A stretch of DNA of 64,000 bases from Nocardioides nematodiphilus (GTDB lineage: Bacteria > Actinomycetota > Actinomycetes > Propionibacteriales > Nocardioidaceae), in assembly GCF_020216525.1 (NCBI RefSeq), contig NZ_JAIWOY010000012.1, positions 1 through 64,000 of the forward strand. The letters run 5' to 3'. The position numbers were made by a program, and so were the translations under genes. This document shows positions 8,443 through 17,029 of the stretch, piece after piece. Each line of letters opens with the position of its first letter. Positions within the stretch are counted from its first letter, which is position 1. Under the pieces are notes generated by a model that saw only the letters and a program-made list of their open reading frames with translations, had not been told where the DNA came from and did no database searches.

Positions 8443-9855
8443 ATGGGCAAGACCCTGTCGGAGAAGGTGTGGGACGAGCACGTCGTCCGATCGGTTGATG
8501 GCGAGCCGGACCTGCTCTACATCGACCTCCACCTCATTCACGAGGTGACCAGCCCCCAGGCGTTCGACGGCCTGCGACTGAGCGGCCGCACGGTCCGCCG
8601 TCCCGACCTCACCCTGGCGACCGAGGACCACAACGTCCCGACGCTCAACTGGGACCAGCCGATCGCCGACCCGGTCTCCAAGACCCAGGTCGACACGCTG
8701 CGCAAGAACGCCGCGGAGTTCGGCGTGCGCCTGCACCCGCTCGGCGACGTCGAGCAGGGCATCGTCCACGTCGTCGGCCCGCAGCTGGGCCTGACCCAGC
8801 CGGGCATGACGATCGTCTGCGGCGACTCGCACACCTCGACCCACGGCGCGTTCGGCTCGATCGCGTTCGGCATCGGCACCTCCGAGGTCGAGCACGTCCT
8901 CGCGACCCAGACCCTGCCGCAGGCCAAGCCGAAGACGATGGCCGTCACGGTCAACGGCTCGCTGCCGGAGGGCGTCACCTCCAAGGACCTGATCCTCTAC
9001 CTGATCGCCCAGACCGGCACCGGTGGCGGCCAGGGCTACATCGTCGAGTACCGGGGCCAGGCCATCGAGGAGCTCTCGATGGAGGCCCGGATGACGGTCT
9101 GCAACATGTCCATCGAGTGGGGCGCCAAGGCCGGCCTCATCGCTCCCGACCAGACCACGTTCGACTACATCGAGGGCAAGCCCGAGGCGCCGAAGGGCGC
9201 TGACTGGGACGCCGCCGTCGCGCACTGGAAGACGCTGGTCACCGACGCCGATGCGACCTTCGACAAGGAGATCGTGATCGACGCGGCCGACGTCACGCCG
9301 TTCGTCACCTGGGGCACCAACCCGGGCCAGGGCGTGCCGCTGGGCGCCAGCGTCCCGTCGCCGGAGGACTTCACGGACCCGTCCGACAAGGTCGCGACCG
9401 AGAAGGCGCTGGAGTACATGGGCCTGACCGCCGGCACCCCGATGCGCGAGGTCAAGGTCGACACCGTCTTCGTCGGATCCTGCACCAACGGCCGCATCGA
9501 GGACCTGCGCCTCGCCGCCGACATCATCAAGGGCCACAAGGTCGCCGAGGGCACCCGCCTGCTCGTCGTCCCGGGCTCGGTCCGCGTCCGCAACCAGGCG
9601 ATCGAGGAGGGCCTCGACAAGGTCTTCATCGAGGCCGGTGCCGAGTGGCGCGGTGCGGGCTGCTCGATGTGCCTGGGCATGAACCCGGACACGCTCAACC
9701 CGCAGGAGCGCTCGGCCTCGACGTCGAACCGCAACTTCGAGGGTCGCCAGGGCAAGGGCGGTCGTACGCACCTCGTCTCGATCCCCGTCGCCGCTGCGAC
9801 CGCCGTCCGCGGCACCCTGTCCTCGCCCGCCGACCTGGCCCCGGCCAACGCCTGA
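8443..9855 (+). CDS. leuC: 3-isopropylmalate dehydratase large subunit
   Basis: The 470-residue protein is an aconitase-family enzyme that isomerises 2- to 3-isopropylmalate in leucine synthesis, together with LeuD. Signatures include [38 protein letters not shown] and [13 protein letters not shown]; the three Cys hold the 4Fe-4S cluster. Full length for the family. ATG 8443 was chosen because AAGGAG ends 8 bases upstream; an in-frame TTG at 8437 overlaps the spacer. leuD follows after 17 bases. Confidence 0.97.
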   Translation: MGKTLSEKVWDEHVVRSVDGEPDLLYIDLHLIHEVTSPQAFDGLRLSGRTVRRPDLTLATEDHNVPTLNWDQPIADPVSKTQVDTLRKNAAEFGVRLHPLGDVEQGIVHVVGPQLGLTQPGMTIVCGDSHTSTHGAFGSIAFGIGTSEVEHVLATQTLPQAKPKTMAVTVNGSLPEGVTSKDLILYLIAQTGTGGGQGYIVEYRGQAIEELSMEARMTVCNMSIEWGAKAGLIAPDQTTFDYIEGKPEAPKGADWDAAVAHWKTLVTDADATFDKEIVIDAADVTPFVTWGTNPGQGVPLGASVPSPEDFTDPSDKVATEKALEYMGLTAGTPMREVKVDTVFVGSCTNGRIEDLRLAADIIKGHKVAEGTRLLVVPGSVRVRNQAIEEGLDKVFIEAGAEWRGAGCSMCLGMNPDTLNPQERSASTSNRNFEGRQGKGGRTHLVSIPVAAATAVRGTLSSPADLAPANA

Positions 9856-9872
9856 TCTAGGAGTCACTGATC

Positions 9873-10478
9873 ATGGAGAAGTTCACCTCGCACACCGGCG
9901 TCGGCGTCCCGCTCAAGCGCTCGAACGTCGACACCGACCAGATCATCCCGGCGGTCTACCTCAAGCGCGTCACGCGCTCGGGCTTCGAGGACGGCCTGTT
10001 CTCGGCCTGGCGCAACGACCCGTCGTTCGTCCTCAACCAGGACGCCTACAAGGCCGGCACCGTCCTCGTCGCGGGCCCGGACTTCGGTACGGGATCCTCG
10101 CGTGAGCACGCCGTCTGGGCGCTGCAGAACTACGGCTTCAAGGTCGTGCTCTCGGCCCGCTTCGCCGACATCTTCCGCGGCAACTCCGGCAAGGCCGGCC
10201 TGCTCGCCGCGCAGGTCGAGGAGAGCGTGATCGAGCAGATCTGGGCCTACCTCGAGGCCAACCCGGGCGCCGAGGTCTCCGTCGACCTCGAGGCCCGTGA
10301 AGTCAGCGTCGGTGACAACGGTTCTGTTCTTCGGGCCCCGATCCAGGTCGACGACTACACCCGCTGGCGCCTGCTGAACGGTCTCGACGACATCAGCCTC
10401 ACCCTGCAGAACGAGGCCGACATCACCGCCTTCGAGGCCGGGCGTCCGGCCTTCAAGCCGGTCACGCAGCACGCCTGA
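9873..10478 (+). CDS. leuD: 3-isopropylmalate dehydratase small subunit
   Basis: The 201-residue protein has the LeuD swivelling-domain pattern: [30 protein letters not shown] and [17 protein letters not shown]. It completes the heterodimeric isomerase with LeuC. The gene follows leuC by 17 bases, with TAGGAG as ribosome site, and is followed by a strong hairpin. Confidence 0.97.
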   Translation: MEKFTSHTGVGVPLKRSNVDTDQIIPAVYLKRVTRSGFEDGLFSAWRNDPSFVLNQDAYKAGTVLVAGPDFGTGSSREHAVWALQNYGFKVVLSARFADIFRGNSGKAGLLAAQVEESVIEQIWAYLEANPGAEVSVDLEAREVSVGDNGSVLRAPIQVDDYTRWRLLNGLDDISLTLQNEADITAFEAGRPAFKPVTQHA

Positions 10479-10492
10479 TCGAATCTCGACCT

Positions 10493-10529
10493 AGGAGCGC
10501 TGGAGCCACGTCGTGGCTCCTGCGCTCCT
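10493..10529. terminator. Strong hairpin after leuD
   Basis: AGGAGCGC-T-GGAGCCAC pairs with GTGGCTCC-T-GCGCTCCT around a GTC loop: 16 base pairs with one T-T mismatch. It lies between convergent leuD and the ABC permease gene. There is no T-run, which is common for actinobacterial terminators. It probably serves both strands. Confidence 0.75.
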
Positions 10530-10590
10530 GCGTTGAAGACAGGTCGTCCGATCCGGCTCGTCGCAGGGTCGGGCCGGACGGAGCGACTTC

Positions 10591-11937
10591 TTACTCGGTC
10601 CGCAGGTGGGCCGGATCGGCCGCGCGCACGGTCCAAGGACGCACGACCCGTACCGCCGCCAGCACGGCCACCCAGCACAGGGCGGCGACCAACGTCAGGC
10701 CGACGATCGTGCAGGCGAACCACACGAAGCTCGGCCCGCCGACCGGGCCGAGCCCGTAGACGACGCTGCCGAGGAGCGTTCCGATGAGAGCCATCGGGAG
10801 TGCGACGAGCCCGGTCTCCCAGCGCTGTGCTGTGATCAGGGTGTCGACCGGAACGCCGAGCGCGGTGAGCGAGGCGACCGAGCGTCGGTGGTCGAGCAGC
10901 GACTCGACGGAGTGGACGGCGAGCGAGCCGACCACGACCACGAGAGCGCCGAGCAGGCAGACGGCCACCAGGGCCACGGGGGCGAGGTAGTACCCGTCGT
11001 CGTCGTTCTGCATCGCCATCACGTCGGCGACGAAGGCGGACGCTCCACCTGCGACCAGGCCGATGCCACCCACCGCAGCCGCTGCCCGTGCCGCAGGCCG
11101 GGGCTCGGCGACCAGACGGGACGCGGCGAGCAGCACAGGTCCCGTGCGTGCGCGTCGCGCGACGATGCGTCCTGCGGTGAAGGCCAACCAGGGCGCGAGC
11201 GCCATCACTCCGAGGAGGGCCAAGGCGATCGCCACCAGAGCGCCCGCCATGCCGAGGGTGTGCGCCTGCGGACCGTCGACCCTCATGGCAGCGAGACCGG
11301 ACACCACCGCGAGGGCCAGAGCGAGGGCGCCCCAGGGGCGCGGTGCCGGCGCCGCTGCGCGGCGGGTGACGCCCAGTGGCGTCACGATGACCCGCCGGCT
11401 GGCAAGCGCGCCGACCGCGACGCCGAGAAGCGTGACGCCGAGGATGACCAGCAGCGTCTCCCACCAGGCCGGCGCGACCGTGGTCGGGATCAGGTGAACG
11501 GCGTGCGATGGATACTCGCCGAACCGGGTGCCGCCGAAGCACAGGCGCAGCAGGCGGTAGAGGCCCAGACCGAGGATCGATCCCGCAAACACCGGGATCC
11601 CTACCTCGATCGCGCCGATCCGGCGGACCTCGGCCGGCGTGGCGCCCGCCAGGCGCAGCGCGGCGAGCCGCCGTTCGCGCGCGGACGTCCCGAGCCGCAC
11701 CACCTGGTGGAGCAGCAGCAGGGGAGGGATGATGAGAAGCGCCGCGCCGAACGCGTAACCGCCGCGCGTGCCCGGGTCGGTGATGACGGCCAGGAGCCGC
11801 TCCTCAGGCTGGGCGGGAAGGCGCAGAACGGCGAGGGTCACGAGGAGCAGTCCGGAGACCACCGCCGTGCAGGCTGCCAGGAGGGCCGGTCGCGCCCACC
11901 CGCGGGCGAAGGCGAGGCGCCACGCCAGGCGGATCAC
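10591..11937 (-). CDS. FtsX-type ABC transporter permease
   Basis: The 448-residue membrane protein has repeated long hydrophobic segments and FtsX-like architecture: an N-terminal helix (about 13-38), three helices with a cytoplasmic loop (STSARERRLAALRLAGATPAEVRRI), and a second half with LDHRRSVASLTALGVPVDTL. Such loops contact the ATPase. The GTG start overlaps the ATPase stop by 4 bases, so the two are translated together. With the PadR gene this forms a three-gene operon for an exporter, possibly of an antibiotic or peptide. The substrate is not readable. Confidence 0.85.
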   Translation of the reverse strand: MIRLAWRLAFARGWARPALLAACTAVVSGLLLVTLAVLRLPAQPEERLLAVITDPGTRGGYAFGAALLIIPPLLLLHQVVRLGTSARERRLAALRLAGATPAEVRRIGAIEVGIPVFAGSILGLGLYRLLRLCFGGTRFGEYPSHAVHLIPTTVAPAWWETLLVILGVTLLGVAVGALASRRVIVTPLGVTRRAAAPAPRPWGALALALAVVSGLAAMRVDGPQAHTLGMAGALVAIALALLGVMALAPWLAFTAGRIVARRARTGPVLLAASRLVAEPRPAARAAAAVGGIGLVAGGASAFVADVMAMQNDDDGYYLAPVALVAVCLLGALVVVVGSLAVHSVESLLDHRRSVASLTALGVPVDTLITAQRWETGLVALPMALIGTLLGSVVYGLGPVGGPSFVWFACTIVGLTLVAALCWVAVLAAVRVVRPWTVRAADPAHLRTE

Positions 11938-12596
11938 GCGATGACTCCGTCCCGCAGGAAGATCTCGCGGTCGGCGCGGGCCGCGACCCGATTGTCGTGC
12001 GTCACCATCACGACCGTGGCGTCGTTGTCGCGGGCAGCGCCGAGGAGGGTCTTGAGGAGGTGCTCGCCACCGACCGTGTCGAGAGCGCCGGTGGGCTCGT
12101 CGGCGAAGATCACCCGAGGGCCGGTGACGAGGGCGCGTGCCGCTGCGACGCGCTGGGCCTCCCCGCCGGAGAGCTCCCCGGGCAGTGCGTCGGCCAGGTC
12201 GAGCGCACCGAAGCGCTCCAGCTGTCCGAGTGCGAGCCGTCGCGCCGCGGCTCGGTCGTGCCGCTCGAGGAGGAGTGGCAGCGCGACGTTCTGGGCGGCG
12301 GTCAGCTCGGGCACGAGCTGACCGAACTGCAGCACCACCCCGAACTGCCGACGGCGCAACCGGGTGCGGTGCGCCTCACCGAGGTCGTCGAGACGGGCGC
12401 CGTCGTAGGCGATCTCGCCCGCCTCCGGGCGGATCAGGCCGGCGAGCGCGAGGAGGAGGGTCGACTTGCCGCTGCCCGACGGGCCGCTGATGGCGACGAC
12501 CTCGCCTGCCCCGATGGTGAGACTCACGCCGCGCAGCGCCTCGGTGCGGCCGTAGGCCTTGCGCACACCCCGTGCCTCGAACTGGATCTCGCTCAT
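11934..12596 (-). CDS. ABC transporter ATP-binding protein (LolD/MacB type)
   Basis: The 220-residue ATPase has Walker A GPSGSGKST, a Q-loop in VVLQFGQLVPELTA, signature LSGGEAQRVAAARAL, Walker B VIFADEPTGALD and the H-loop MVTHD. The layout matches ATPases that pair with FtsX-type permeases. ATG 12596 is set by the conserved MSEIQFEARGVRKAYG start. It overlaps the PadR gene stop by 4 bases and the permease start by 4 bases. Confidence 0.94.
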   Translation of the reverse strand: MSEIQFEARGVRKAYGRTEALRGVSLTIGAGEVVAISGPSGSGKSTLLLALAGLIRPEAGEIAYDGARLDDLGEAHRTRLRRRQFGVVLQFGQLVPELTAAQNVALPLLLERHDRAAARRLALGQLERFGALDLADALPGELSGGEAQRVAAARALVTGPRVIFADEPTGALDTVGGEHLLKTLLGAARDNDATVVMVTHDNRVAARADREIFLRDGVIA

Positions 12597-13135
12597 GCCT
12601 TTGCCTCTCCTCGGTGGGTGACCTGGTGCGCGTCGGCCACCCGCGCTGCTGCTGCTTCCAGCCACCTCAGGTCCGCATCGAGGTGGAAGATCGTGTGGTC
12701 GACCGCGATCCGCGCGGTCGTGTCGCTCACCGAGGCCTGCAGCGCGAGGAGCTCGCGCATCCGGCCGAGGTGGACCGTCCGCTGGCGCTGCAGGTAGTCG
12801 GCGGCGTCCGTGCCGCGCCACAGGGCTGTCACGGTCTTGCGGACGAGCTCGTCAGCGGCGTACGGGCCAGCCGGCTCGGTGGCCTCGAGCCAGCTCGCGA
12901 GCTCCGTGCGGCCGGCGTCGGTCAGGGCATAGACCGTGCGCTCGGGTCCGCCCTCCTGCACCGTCTCGACGATCTCCACGAGGTGGTCGCGCTGAAGGCG
13001 CTGGAGTGCGGAGTAGACCTGCCCGTACGGCATCGCCTTGGTCGCGGGGAAGCGCTCGTCGTGGGCCCGCTTCAGGTCGTAGCCGTGCGCCGGGCCGTCG
13101 GCGAGCACGCCGAGAAGGACATGCGAGACACCCAT
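12593..13135 (-). CDS. PadR-family transcriptional regulator
   Basis: The 180-residue protein has the PadR winged-helix domain (about residues 1-85: SHVLLGVLADGPAHGYDLKR, MPYGQVYSALQRLQRDHLVE) and a C-terminal dimerisation helix region typical of the longer Vir-type members. PadR regulators often repress an adjacent ABC exporter until its substrate binds. It is the first gene of the operon. A TATAGT box 7 bases before the ATG suggests leaderless transcription, and a tandem 13-base repeat directly upstream is a likely operator. Confidence 0.92.
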   Translation of the reverse strand: MGVSHVLLGVLADGPAHGYDLKRAHDERFPATKAMPYGQVYSALQRLQRDHLVEIVETVQEGGPERTVYALTDAGRTELASWLEATEPAGPYAADELVRKTVTALWRGTDAADYLQRQRTVHLGRMRELLALQASVSDTTARIAVDHTIFHLDADLRWLEAAAARVADAHQVTHRGEAKA

Positions 13136-13142
13136 GGCGGCG

Positions 13143-13148
13143 ACTATA
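13143..13148 (-). promoter_or_regulatory. -10 box of the PadR operon (leaderless)
   Basis: On the minus strand TATAGT is followed by 7 bases and ATG 13135. TTCACT lies 18 bases upstream as a possible -35. The box overlaps the operator-like repeat. Confidence 0.65.
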
Positions 13149-13175
13149 CACAGAGTGCATACACCGAGTGAATAG
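13144..13175. promoter_or_regulatory. Probable PadR operator, tandem and inverted repeat
   Basis: Two 13-base direct repeats, ATACACAGAGTGC (13146-13158) and ATACACCGAGTGA (13159-13171), differ at two positions. The outer arms CTATACAC and GTGAATAG are inverted repeats with one mismatch. The block covers the region between -10 and -35, which fits autorepression by PadR. Binding is inference. Confidence 0.6.
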
Positions 13176-13183
13176 GGAGAACG

Positions 13184-14368
13184 TCAGTCGGGGGGACTGG
13201 TCGCCCAGCTTCGGCGCTGCCAGTCGGCCGGGAGCTTCCCGATCACGGTGCAGGCGCTGTGGTCGGTGGCGCAGCGGATGAGCGAGGGCTCGTTGGCGAC
13301 CGTCGCGGCGCCGACGACATAGGCATCCGACTCGAAGCCGAGCCACTGCAGGATCGTGAAGTCGGTGGGCGGCGGCCGGTGGGTCTGGCGATCGCCATCG
13401 AGCCTGATGATCTGCGGACCGGCCGCTCCGTCGACGGCCAGTACGGTGCCGTCCGGCGACCACCGCGTGCTGCGCAGGTCGACGTCGGTCAATCCGGGAA
13501 TCGGCCGAGGCTCGCCATCGCTGGCGAACGTGACGGCAGCTCCGCCCTCGGTGAGCGCGCCGTTCGGCGGGTACGCACCGCCGAAGTCGAGCGGGACGTG
13601 CAGCTGGACGGGCGCCTTCATCGTCGGCTCCCACATCCACCAGCCGTCGCCGCCCTTCGCCGCCTGGTTCCAGTAGACGCGGCCGCTGTTGTTGACGGCG
13701 AACACGGTCACCGAGTCGCCGCCGCCGGTCCAGTTGGCGAAGGCGGCGTCGAGGTCGACGTGGCCGATCTCTTCCTGGCCCTCCGCGTCGTAGTCCGTGA
13801 TCCGCGACGTGTTCTGGGTCGGGTGGGTGAGTACGGCGATCTTCGTGCCGTCGGATGAGATCGTCGGCTGGAACCAGCCCTGCCAGGGCCGCCGACTTCC
13901 ACCCCATGGGGCGCCGAACGGCTCAACGGTGCCATCCGTGGCCCAGACGCGCGACCAGCGCTCGGACTTGGGGTTCCAGACGATCGTGGTGTCGGCGCTG
14001 CTGATCATCCTGATCGGCCTGGGGTCGACGGTCACGGTCCGGTGACCGAAGTGCACGTCCCTGCCGTCGAGGTAGGGCAGCGTGGTGGGCGTGGTCGGGA
14101 TGCCCGTCGCATCCGGCGACGGGTGCGTCCGGTGCGCAGGCGCCGGCCCATCGGTGCGATGGTGATCCGCGATCGTGAGCGGCACGGTCACGGCGACGAC
14201 GGCCACGGCCGCCGCCGCTGCGGACCACACCGCCGTACGGCGACGCCGCGCCTGCTGGAGCGAGCGGCCCTGGGCGACCACCGCTACCAGTGGCAGCGGC
14301 GGCACCTCGGCATCGGTCGCGGTCGTGGCGAAGAGCGAGGACAGGTCCTGAGTGAGCTGATTGGTCAT
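13184..14368 (-). CDS. Membrane protein with extracellular beta-propeller-like domain, paired with a sigma factor
   Basis: The 394-residue protein has a short cytoplasmic part, one membrane helix (about residues 48-70, rich in Ala/Val) and an extracytoplasmic region. That region has TolB/WD40-like repeats such as WFQPTISSDGTKIAVLT and STRWSPDGTVLAVDG. Its start overlaps the sigma-factor stop by 4 bases, so the two are made together. Genes in this position often encode sensors or anti-sigma factors, but no zinc-type anti-sigma motif (HxxxCxxC) is visible. The partner role is inferred from overlap only. Confidence 0.7.
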   Translation of the reverse strand: MTNQLTQDLSSLFATTATDAEVPPLPLVAVVAQGRSLQQARRRRTAVWSAAAAAVAVVAVTVPLTIADHHRTDGPAPAHRTHPSPDATGIPTTPTTLPYLDGRDVHFGHRTVTVDPRPIRMISSADTTIVWNPKSERWSRVWATDGTVEPFGAPWGGSRRPWQGWFQPTISSDGTKIAVLTHPTQNTSRITDYDAEGQEEIGHVDLDAAFANWTGGGDSVTVFAVNNSGRVYWNQAAKGGDGWWMWEPTMKAPVQLHVPLDFGGAYPPNGALTEGGAAVTFASDGEPRPIPGLTDVDLRSTRWSPDGTVLAVDGAAGPQIIRLDGDRQTHRPPPTDFTILQWLGFESDAYVVGAATVANEPSLIRCATDHSACTVIGKLPADWQRRSWATSPPD

Positions 14369-14844
14369 GAGGTCACCTCCTGCTGGCCGAGACGGGTGCG
14401 GAGCGTGCGTAGGGCGTCGTGGGCTTGCGACTTCACGGTGCCGAGCGACACTCCGAGGACCTGGGCGGTCTCGGCCTCGGTGAGGTCCTCGTAGAACCGC
14501 AGGACCAGCACGGCCCGTTGGCGTGGCGGCAGCTGCACGACCTGGCGCCAGAGGTCGAGGCGTTCGCCGGGATCGATGCCGACCGGTACGGCTTCGGGGG
14601 CGGCCGGCACCGCGACCAGGGCGCGGCGGGCTCCGCGCCGTCGGTCGGTGGTCAGCTCGTTGACCAGCATCCGCCGGACGTAGGCGTCGGGTGAGTCGGC
14701 CCGGCGCACCGTGGTCCAGGCAGCGAAGACCTTGACCAGCGTCTGCTGCGCCAGGTCCTCCGCCTCGGCGGTGTTGCCGGTGAGCAGCAGCGCGGTGCGG
14801 TAGATCGTCGGCCACCGCGCTGACGCGTACTCCTCGAACTCCAT
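14365..14844 (-). CDS. SigE-family ECF RNA polymerase sigma factor
   Basis: The 159-residue protein has region 2 (YRTALLLTGNTAEAEDLAQQ, VKVFAAW) and region 4 (LPPRQRAVLVLRFYEDLTEAETAQVLGVS, GTVKSQAHDALRTLR) with a short linker, as in the actinobacterial SigE family. AGGAGG lies 5 bases before the ATG. The stop codon overlaps the start of the membrane beta-propeller gene, which is probably its regulatory partner. The stimulus is unknown. Confidence 0.92.
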   Translation of the reverse strand: MEFEEYASARWPTIYRTALLLTGNTAEAEDLAQQTLVKVFAAWTTVRRADSPDAYVRRMLVNELTTDRRRGARRALVAVPAAPEAVPVGIDPGERLDLWRQVVQLPPRQRAVLVLRFYEDLTEAETAQVLGVSLGTVKSQAHDALRTLRTRLGQQEVTS

Positions 14845-15049
14845 CCCGCCTCCTGCCGTTTCGCCCCTGACATCCTCTTGACGCCACGGCAGCCTCGCAG
14901 GGTTGGGTCAGCCAGGAAACGAGTTCAGCGCGCCGTCCGCCCTGTGGTGAGCACCCCTGCTCGGCCCAAAGCGGTGTTGGCAGGACCCGGTGTGTCGTAG
15001 CCGACGGAAATTCGCCTGCTCATCCGTAGTGCGTTCGCGCGGGGTTCTC

Positions 15050-15055
15050 TAGGGT
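15050..15055 (+). promoter_or_regulatory. Possible -10 box of the HU-like gene
   Basis: TAGGGT lies 55 bases before the GTG at 15111. The 266 bases between the divergent sigma-factor gene and this gene hold both promoters; no clear -35 is visible. Confidence 0.35.
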
Positions 15056-15110
15056 GGCGAGCAGGTGCGCCGAGCATTCCGGTCTCGGCCTGGCAGGTGA
15101 AAGGCTGATC

Positions 15111-16283
15111 GTGAAGAGGTCTCAGCTCATCGACGCGCTCGCTGCGCGGTACGAGGGGAACAAGAAGCTCGCCGCCGAGGCGCTCGACTCGGTGGTCGAC
15201 ACCATCACCCGCGAGGTCGCCCGTGGCGAGAAGGTCGTGATCAAGGGCTTCGGCACCTTCGAGCGCGTGCTCCCCAAGAAGGACGCCACCAAGTCCGCGA
15301 AGACCGGCAAGGGCAAGAAGGCGGCGCCCCCGAAGAAGGCGAAGCGCTCCTTCATCCCGCAGTTCAAGGCCGCGACCGAGCTGACCGGCGTGGTCTCGGG
15401 CGCGATCAAGCTGCCCAAGCTGCCGACCGCGGCGAACGCCCGCAAGTCCGCTGACAAGGCCGCGGACCGGGCGAACGCTCGCGCCGAGAAGCTCGCCGGC
15501 CAGGTCGAGGCGGCCGTCGAGGCTGCCGAGGCCCAGATGACGAACGCCACCGCACGTCGCACGCCGGCCGCGAAGACCACGGCCGCCAAGAAGGCCCCGG
15601 CCAAGAGCGCTGCTCCGGCGAAGAAGGCGGCCACGGTCAAGAAGGCCACCGCCACCAAGGCCACGCCCGTACGGAAGGCGACCGCGACCAGCTCAACCGC
15701 CTCCAAGGCCGCTGCGGCGAAGACGTCGGTCGCCAAGAGCACGGCTGCCAAGAAGGCGACCGCGTCCACGTCCACGGCTGCGAAGTCCACGGCTGCCAAG
15801 AAGGCGACCGCGTCCACGTCCACGGCTGCGAAGTCCACGGCTGCCAAGAAGGCGACCGCGTCCACGTCCACGGCTGCGAAGTCCACGGCTGCCAAGAAGG
15901 CGACCGCGTCCACGTCCACGGCTGCGAAGTCCACGGCTGCCAAGAAGGCGACCACGGCGAGCAAGACCGCCGCGCCCGCCGCCAAGAAGACCACCGCCAC
16001 GAAGACCACCGCTACGAAGTCCGCCGCCACCAGGACGGCGTCGACCGCGAAGAAGACCACCCCGGCGCAGACCAGCACGACCGCCGCCAAGAAGTCCCCC
16101 GCCAAGAAGGCTCCGGCTCAGAAGACGCCGGCCAAGAGCGCTGCCCCGGCCGCCACACCGGCGCCGGCCCCGACCGAGGTCCCGCCTGCGGCTCCGGTCC
16201 AGAAGCCGGCCGCCGCGCCGACGCAGACCCCGGCGCCGGCCCCGACCCAGGTGCCGCCCGCCGCGCCGTCGACCGACTCCTGA
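15111..16283 (+). CDS. HU-family DNA-binding protein with long Lys/Ala-rich tail
   Basis: Residues 1-100 are an HU/IHF fold (SQLIDALAARY, LDSVVDTITREVARGEKV, KGFGTFERVL, FIPQFKAATELTGVVSG). The DNA-contacting arm is unusual: where HU normally has R-N-P-x-T-G it reads KKDATKSAKTGKGKKAA, with no intercalating Pro. Residues about 140-345 are histone-H1-like (A)AKK/TAAK repeats, including four perfect 48-base tandem units (15747-15938). The last 45 residues are Pro/Ala-rich. HupB-type proteins compact the nucleoid. The GTG at 15111, preceded by GTGAAAGG, matches the family start. The total of 390 residues is much longer than the roughly 215 of mycobacterial HupB. Confidence 0.9.
   Translation: MKRSQLIDALAARYEGNKKLAAEALDSVVDTITREVARGEKVVIKGFGTFERVLPKKDATKSAKTGKGKKAAPPKKAKRSFIPQFKAATELTGVVSGAIKLPKLPTAANARKSADKAADRANARAEKLAGQVEAAVEAAEAQMTNATARRTPAAKTTAAKKAPAKSAAPAKKAATVKKATATKATPVRKATATSSTASKAAAAKTSVAKSTAAKKATASTSTAAKSTAAKKATASTSTAAKSTAAKKATASTSTAAKSTAAKKATASTSTAAKSTAAKKATTASKTAAPAAKKTTATKTTATKSAATRTASTAKKTTPAQTSTTAAKKSPAKKAPAQKTPAKSAAPAATPAPAPTEVPPAAPVQKPAAAPTQTPAPAPTQVPPAAPSTDS
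15747..15938 (+). repeat. Four perfect 48-bp tandem repeats in the HU tail
   Basis: Units begin at 15747, 15795, 15843 and 15891 and are identical. A partial fifth starts at 15939. Each encodes 16 residues (AKKATASTSTAAKSTA). Perfect identity at the base level indicates recent expansion. Confidence 0.95.
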
Positions 16284-16299
16284 TCCGACGCACACGAAC

Positions 16300-16325
16300 C
16301 GGGTCGTCCCTCACGGGGCGGCCCG
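16300..16325. terminator. Hairpin between convergent HU-like and fbiD genes
   Basis: CGGG-T-CG-TCCC pairs with GGGG-CG-G-CCCG around TCAC, using two G-T wobble pairs. It lies between two convergent stops. No T-run. Confidence 0.45.
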
Positions 16326-16339
16326 CTTCGGCACGTCGG

Positions 16340-16969
16340 CTAGCCGAACAGCAGATCCGCCCGGGCGGCGACGAGCGTCGTACGGGGGCCGAGCCCCAGC
16401 GGCACGGCGGTCCTCAGATCCTCGAGCGTGTCGACGTCGTGGCGCAGGGAGGCCAGCTCGCCGTCGAGTGCCTTCGACGCCTCGGCGTGCAGGGCCGCCG
16501 AGCCGACCCCGTAGCGTGGAACGAACAGGTCCGCCGGCGCGGTGTAAAGGGTCGTGCCGGTGCCGGCCGCGTCGGCGACGAAGCAGGCGCCATCGGTCCC
16601 GGCGACCCGGGCGAGCGCCGCGTCCAGATCCGCAGGTCGCAGCGCGGGCAGGTCGCCGCACAGTGCGACGGGCTGTGAGGCCGGCCAGCGACGTACGGCC
16701 TCGCGAGCAGCCAGCGCGAGCGATCCGTTGAGGTCGCCTGTCACGCCGTCGGGGATCGCAGCGCAGCCGAGCTCCATCAGCGCGGCCGCGAACGCGTCGT
16801 CGTCGGTGACCGCCAGGACGTGCGCGACCGCCTCGGAGGCCAGACAGGACGCGGCGGTGTCGAGAGCGAAGGCGCTCGCGAGCGCGACGCGCGTCGCGTC
16901 GGGCACGCCGACGAGGCGGGACTTGCCGCGCGCGGGCGGCTTGACCGGGAGCAGGACGACGAAGGACAT
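16340..16969 (-). CDS. fbiD: 2-phospho-L-lactate / phosphoenolpyruvate guanylyltransferase (F420 synthesis)
   Basis: The 209-residue protein matches the CofC/FbiD nucleotidyltransferase family: LLPVKPPARGKSRL at the N-terminus, ALCGDLPALRPADLDAAL, CFVADAAGTGTTLYTAP and a C-terminal RHDVDTLEDLRTA. In actinobacteria this enzyme activates phosphoenolpyruvate with GTP at the start of F420 side-chain assembly. The ATG at 16969 begins the conserved MSFVVLLPVK; an ATG three codons upstream is the alternative. No other F420 genes are in the window. Confidence 0.9.
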   Translation of the reverse strand: MSFVVLLPVKPPARGKSRLVGVPDATRVALASAFALDTAASCLASEAVAHVLAVTDDDAFAAALMELGCAAIPDGVTGDLNGSLALAAREAVRRWPASQPVALCGDLPALRPADLDAALARVAGTDGACFVADAAGTGTTLYTAPADLFVPRYGVGSAALHAEASKALDGELASLRHDVDTLEDLRTAVPLGLGPRTTLVAARADLLFG

Positions 16970-17015
16970 CGGGACCATCCTCCAACACCAGCCACGTGAT
17001 GCGGCGACGGACCGG

Positions 17016-17021
17016 TAACCT
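17016..17021 (+). promoter_or_regulatory. -10 box of the PlsC-type gene (leaderless)
   Basis: TAACCT is followed by 8 bases and the GTG at 17030; no ribosome site is present. Confidence 0.55.
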
Positions 17022-17029
17022 CCTGGCTC

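Noticed and set aside
15122..16105. Minus-strand frame encoding repeated hydrophobic segments like a membrane protein
   Set aside because: It is the reverse complement of the Lys/Ala repeats of the HU tail, which read as Phe/Leu/Ala/Val; no ribosome site.
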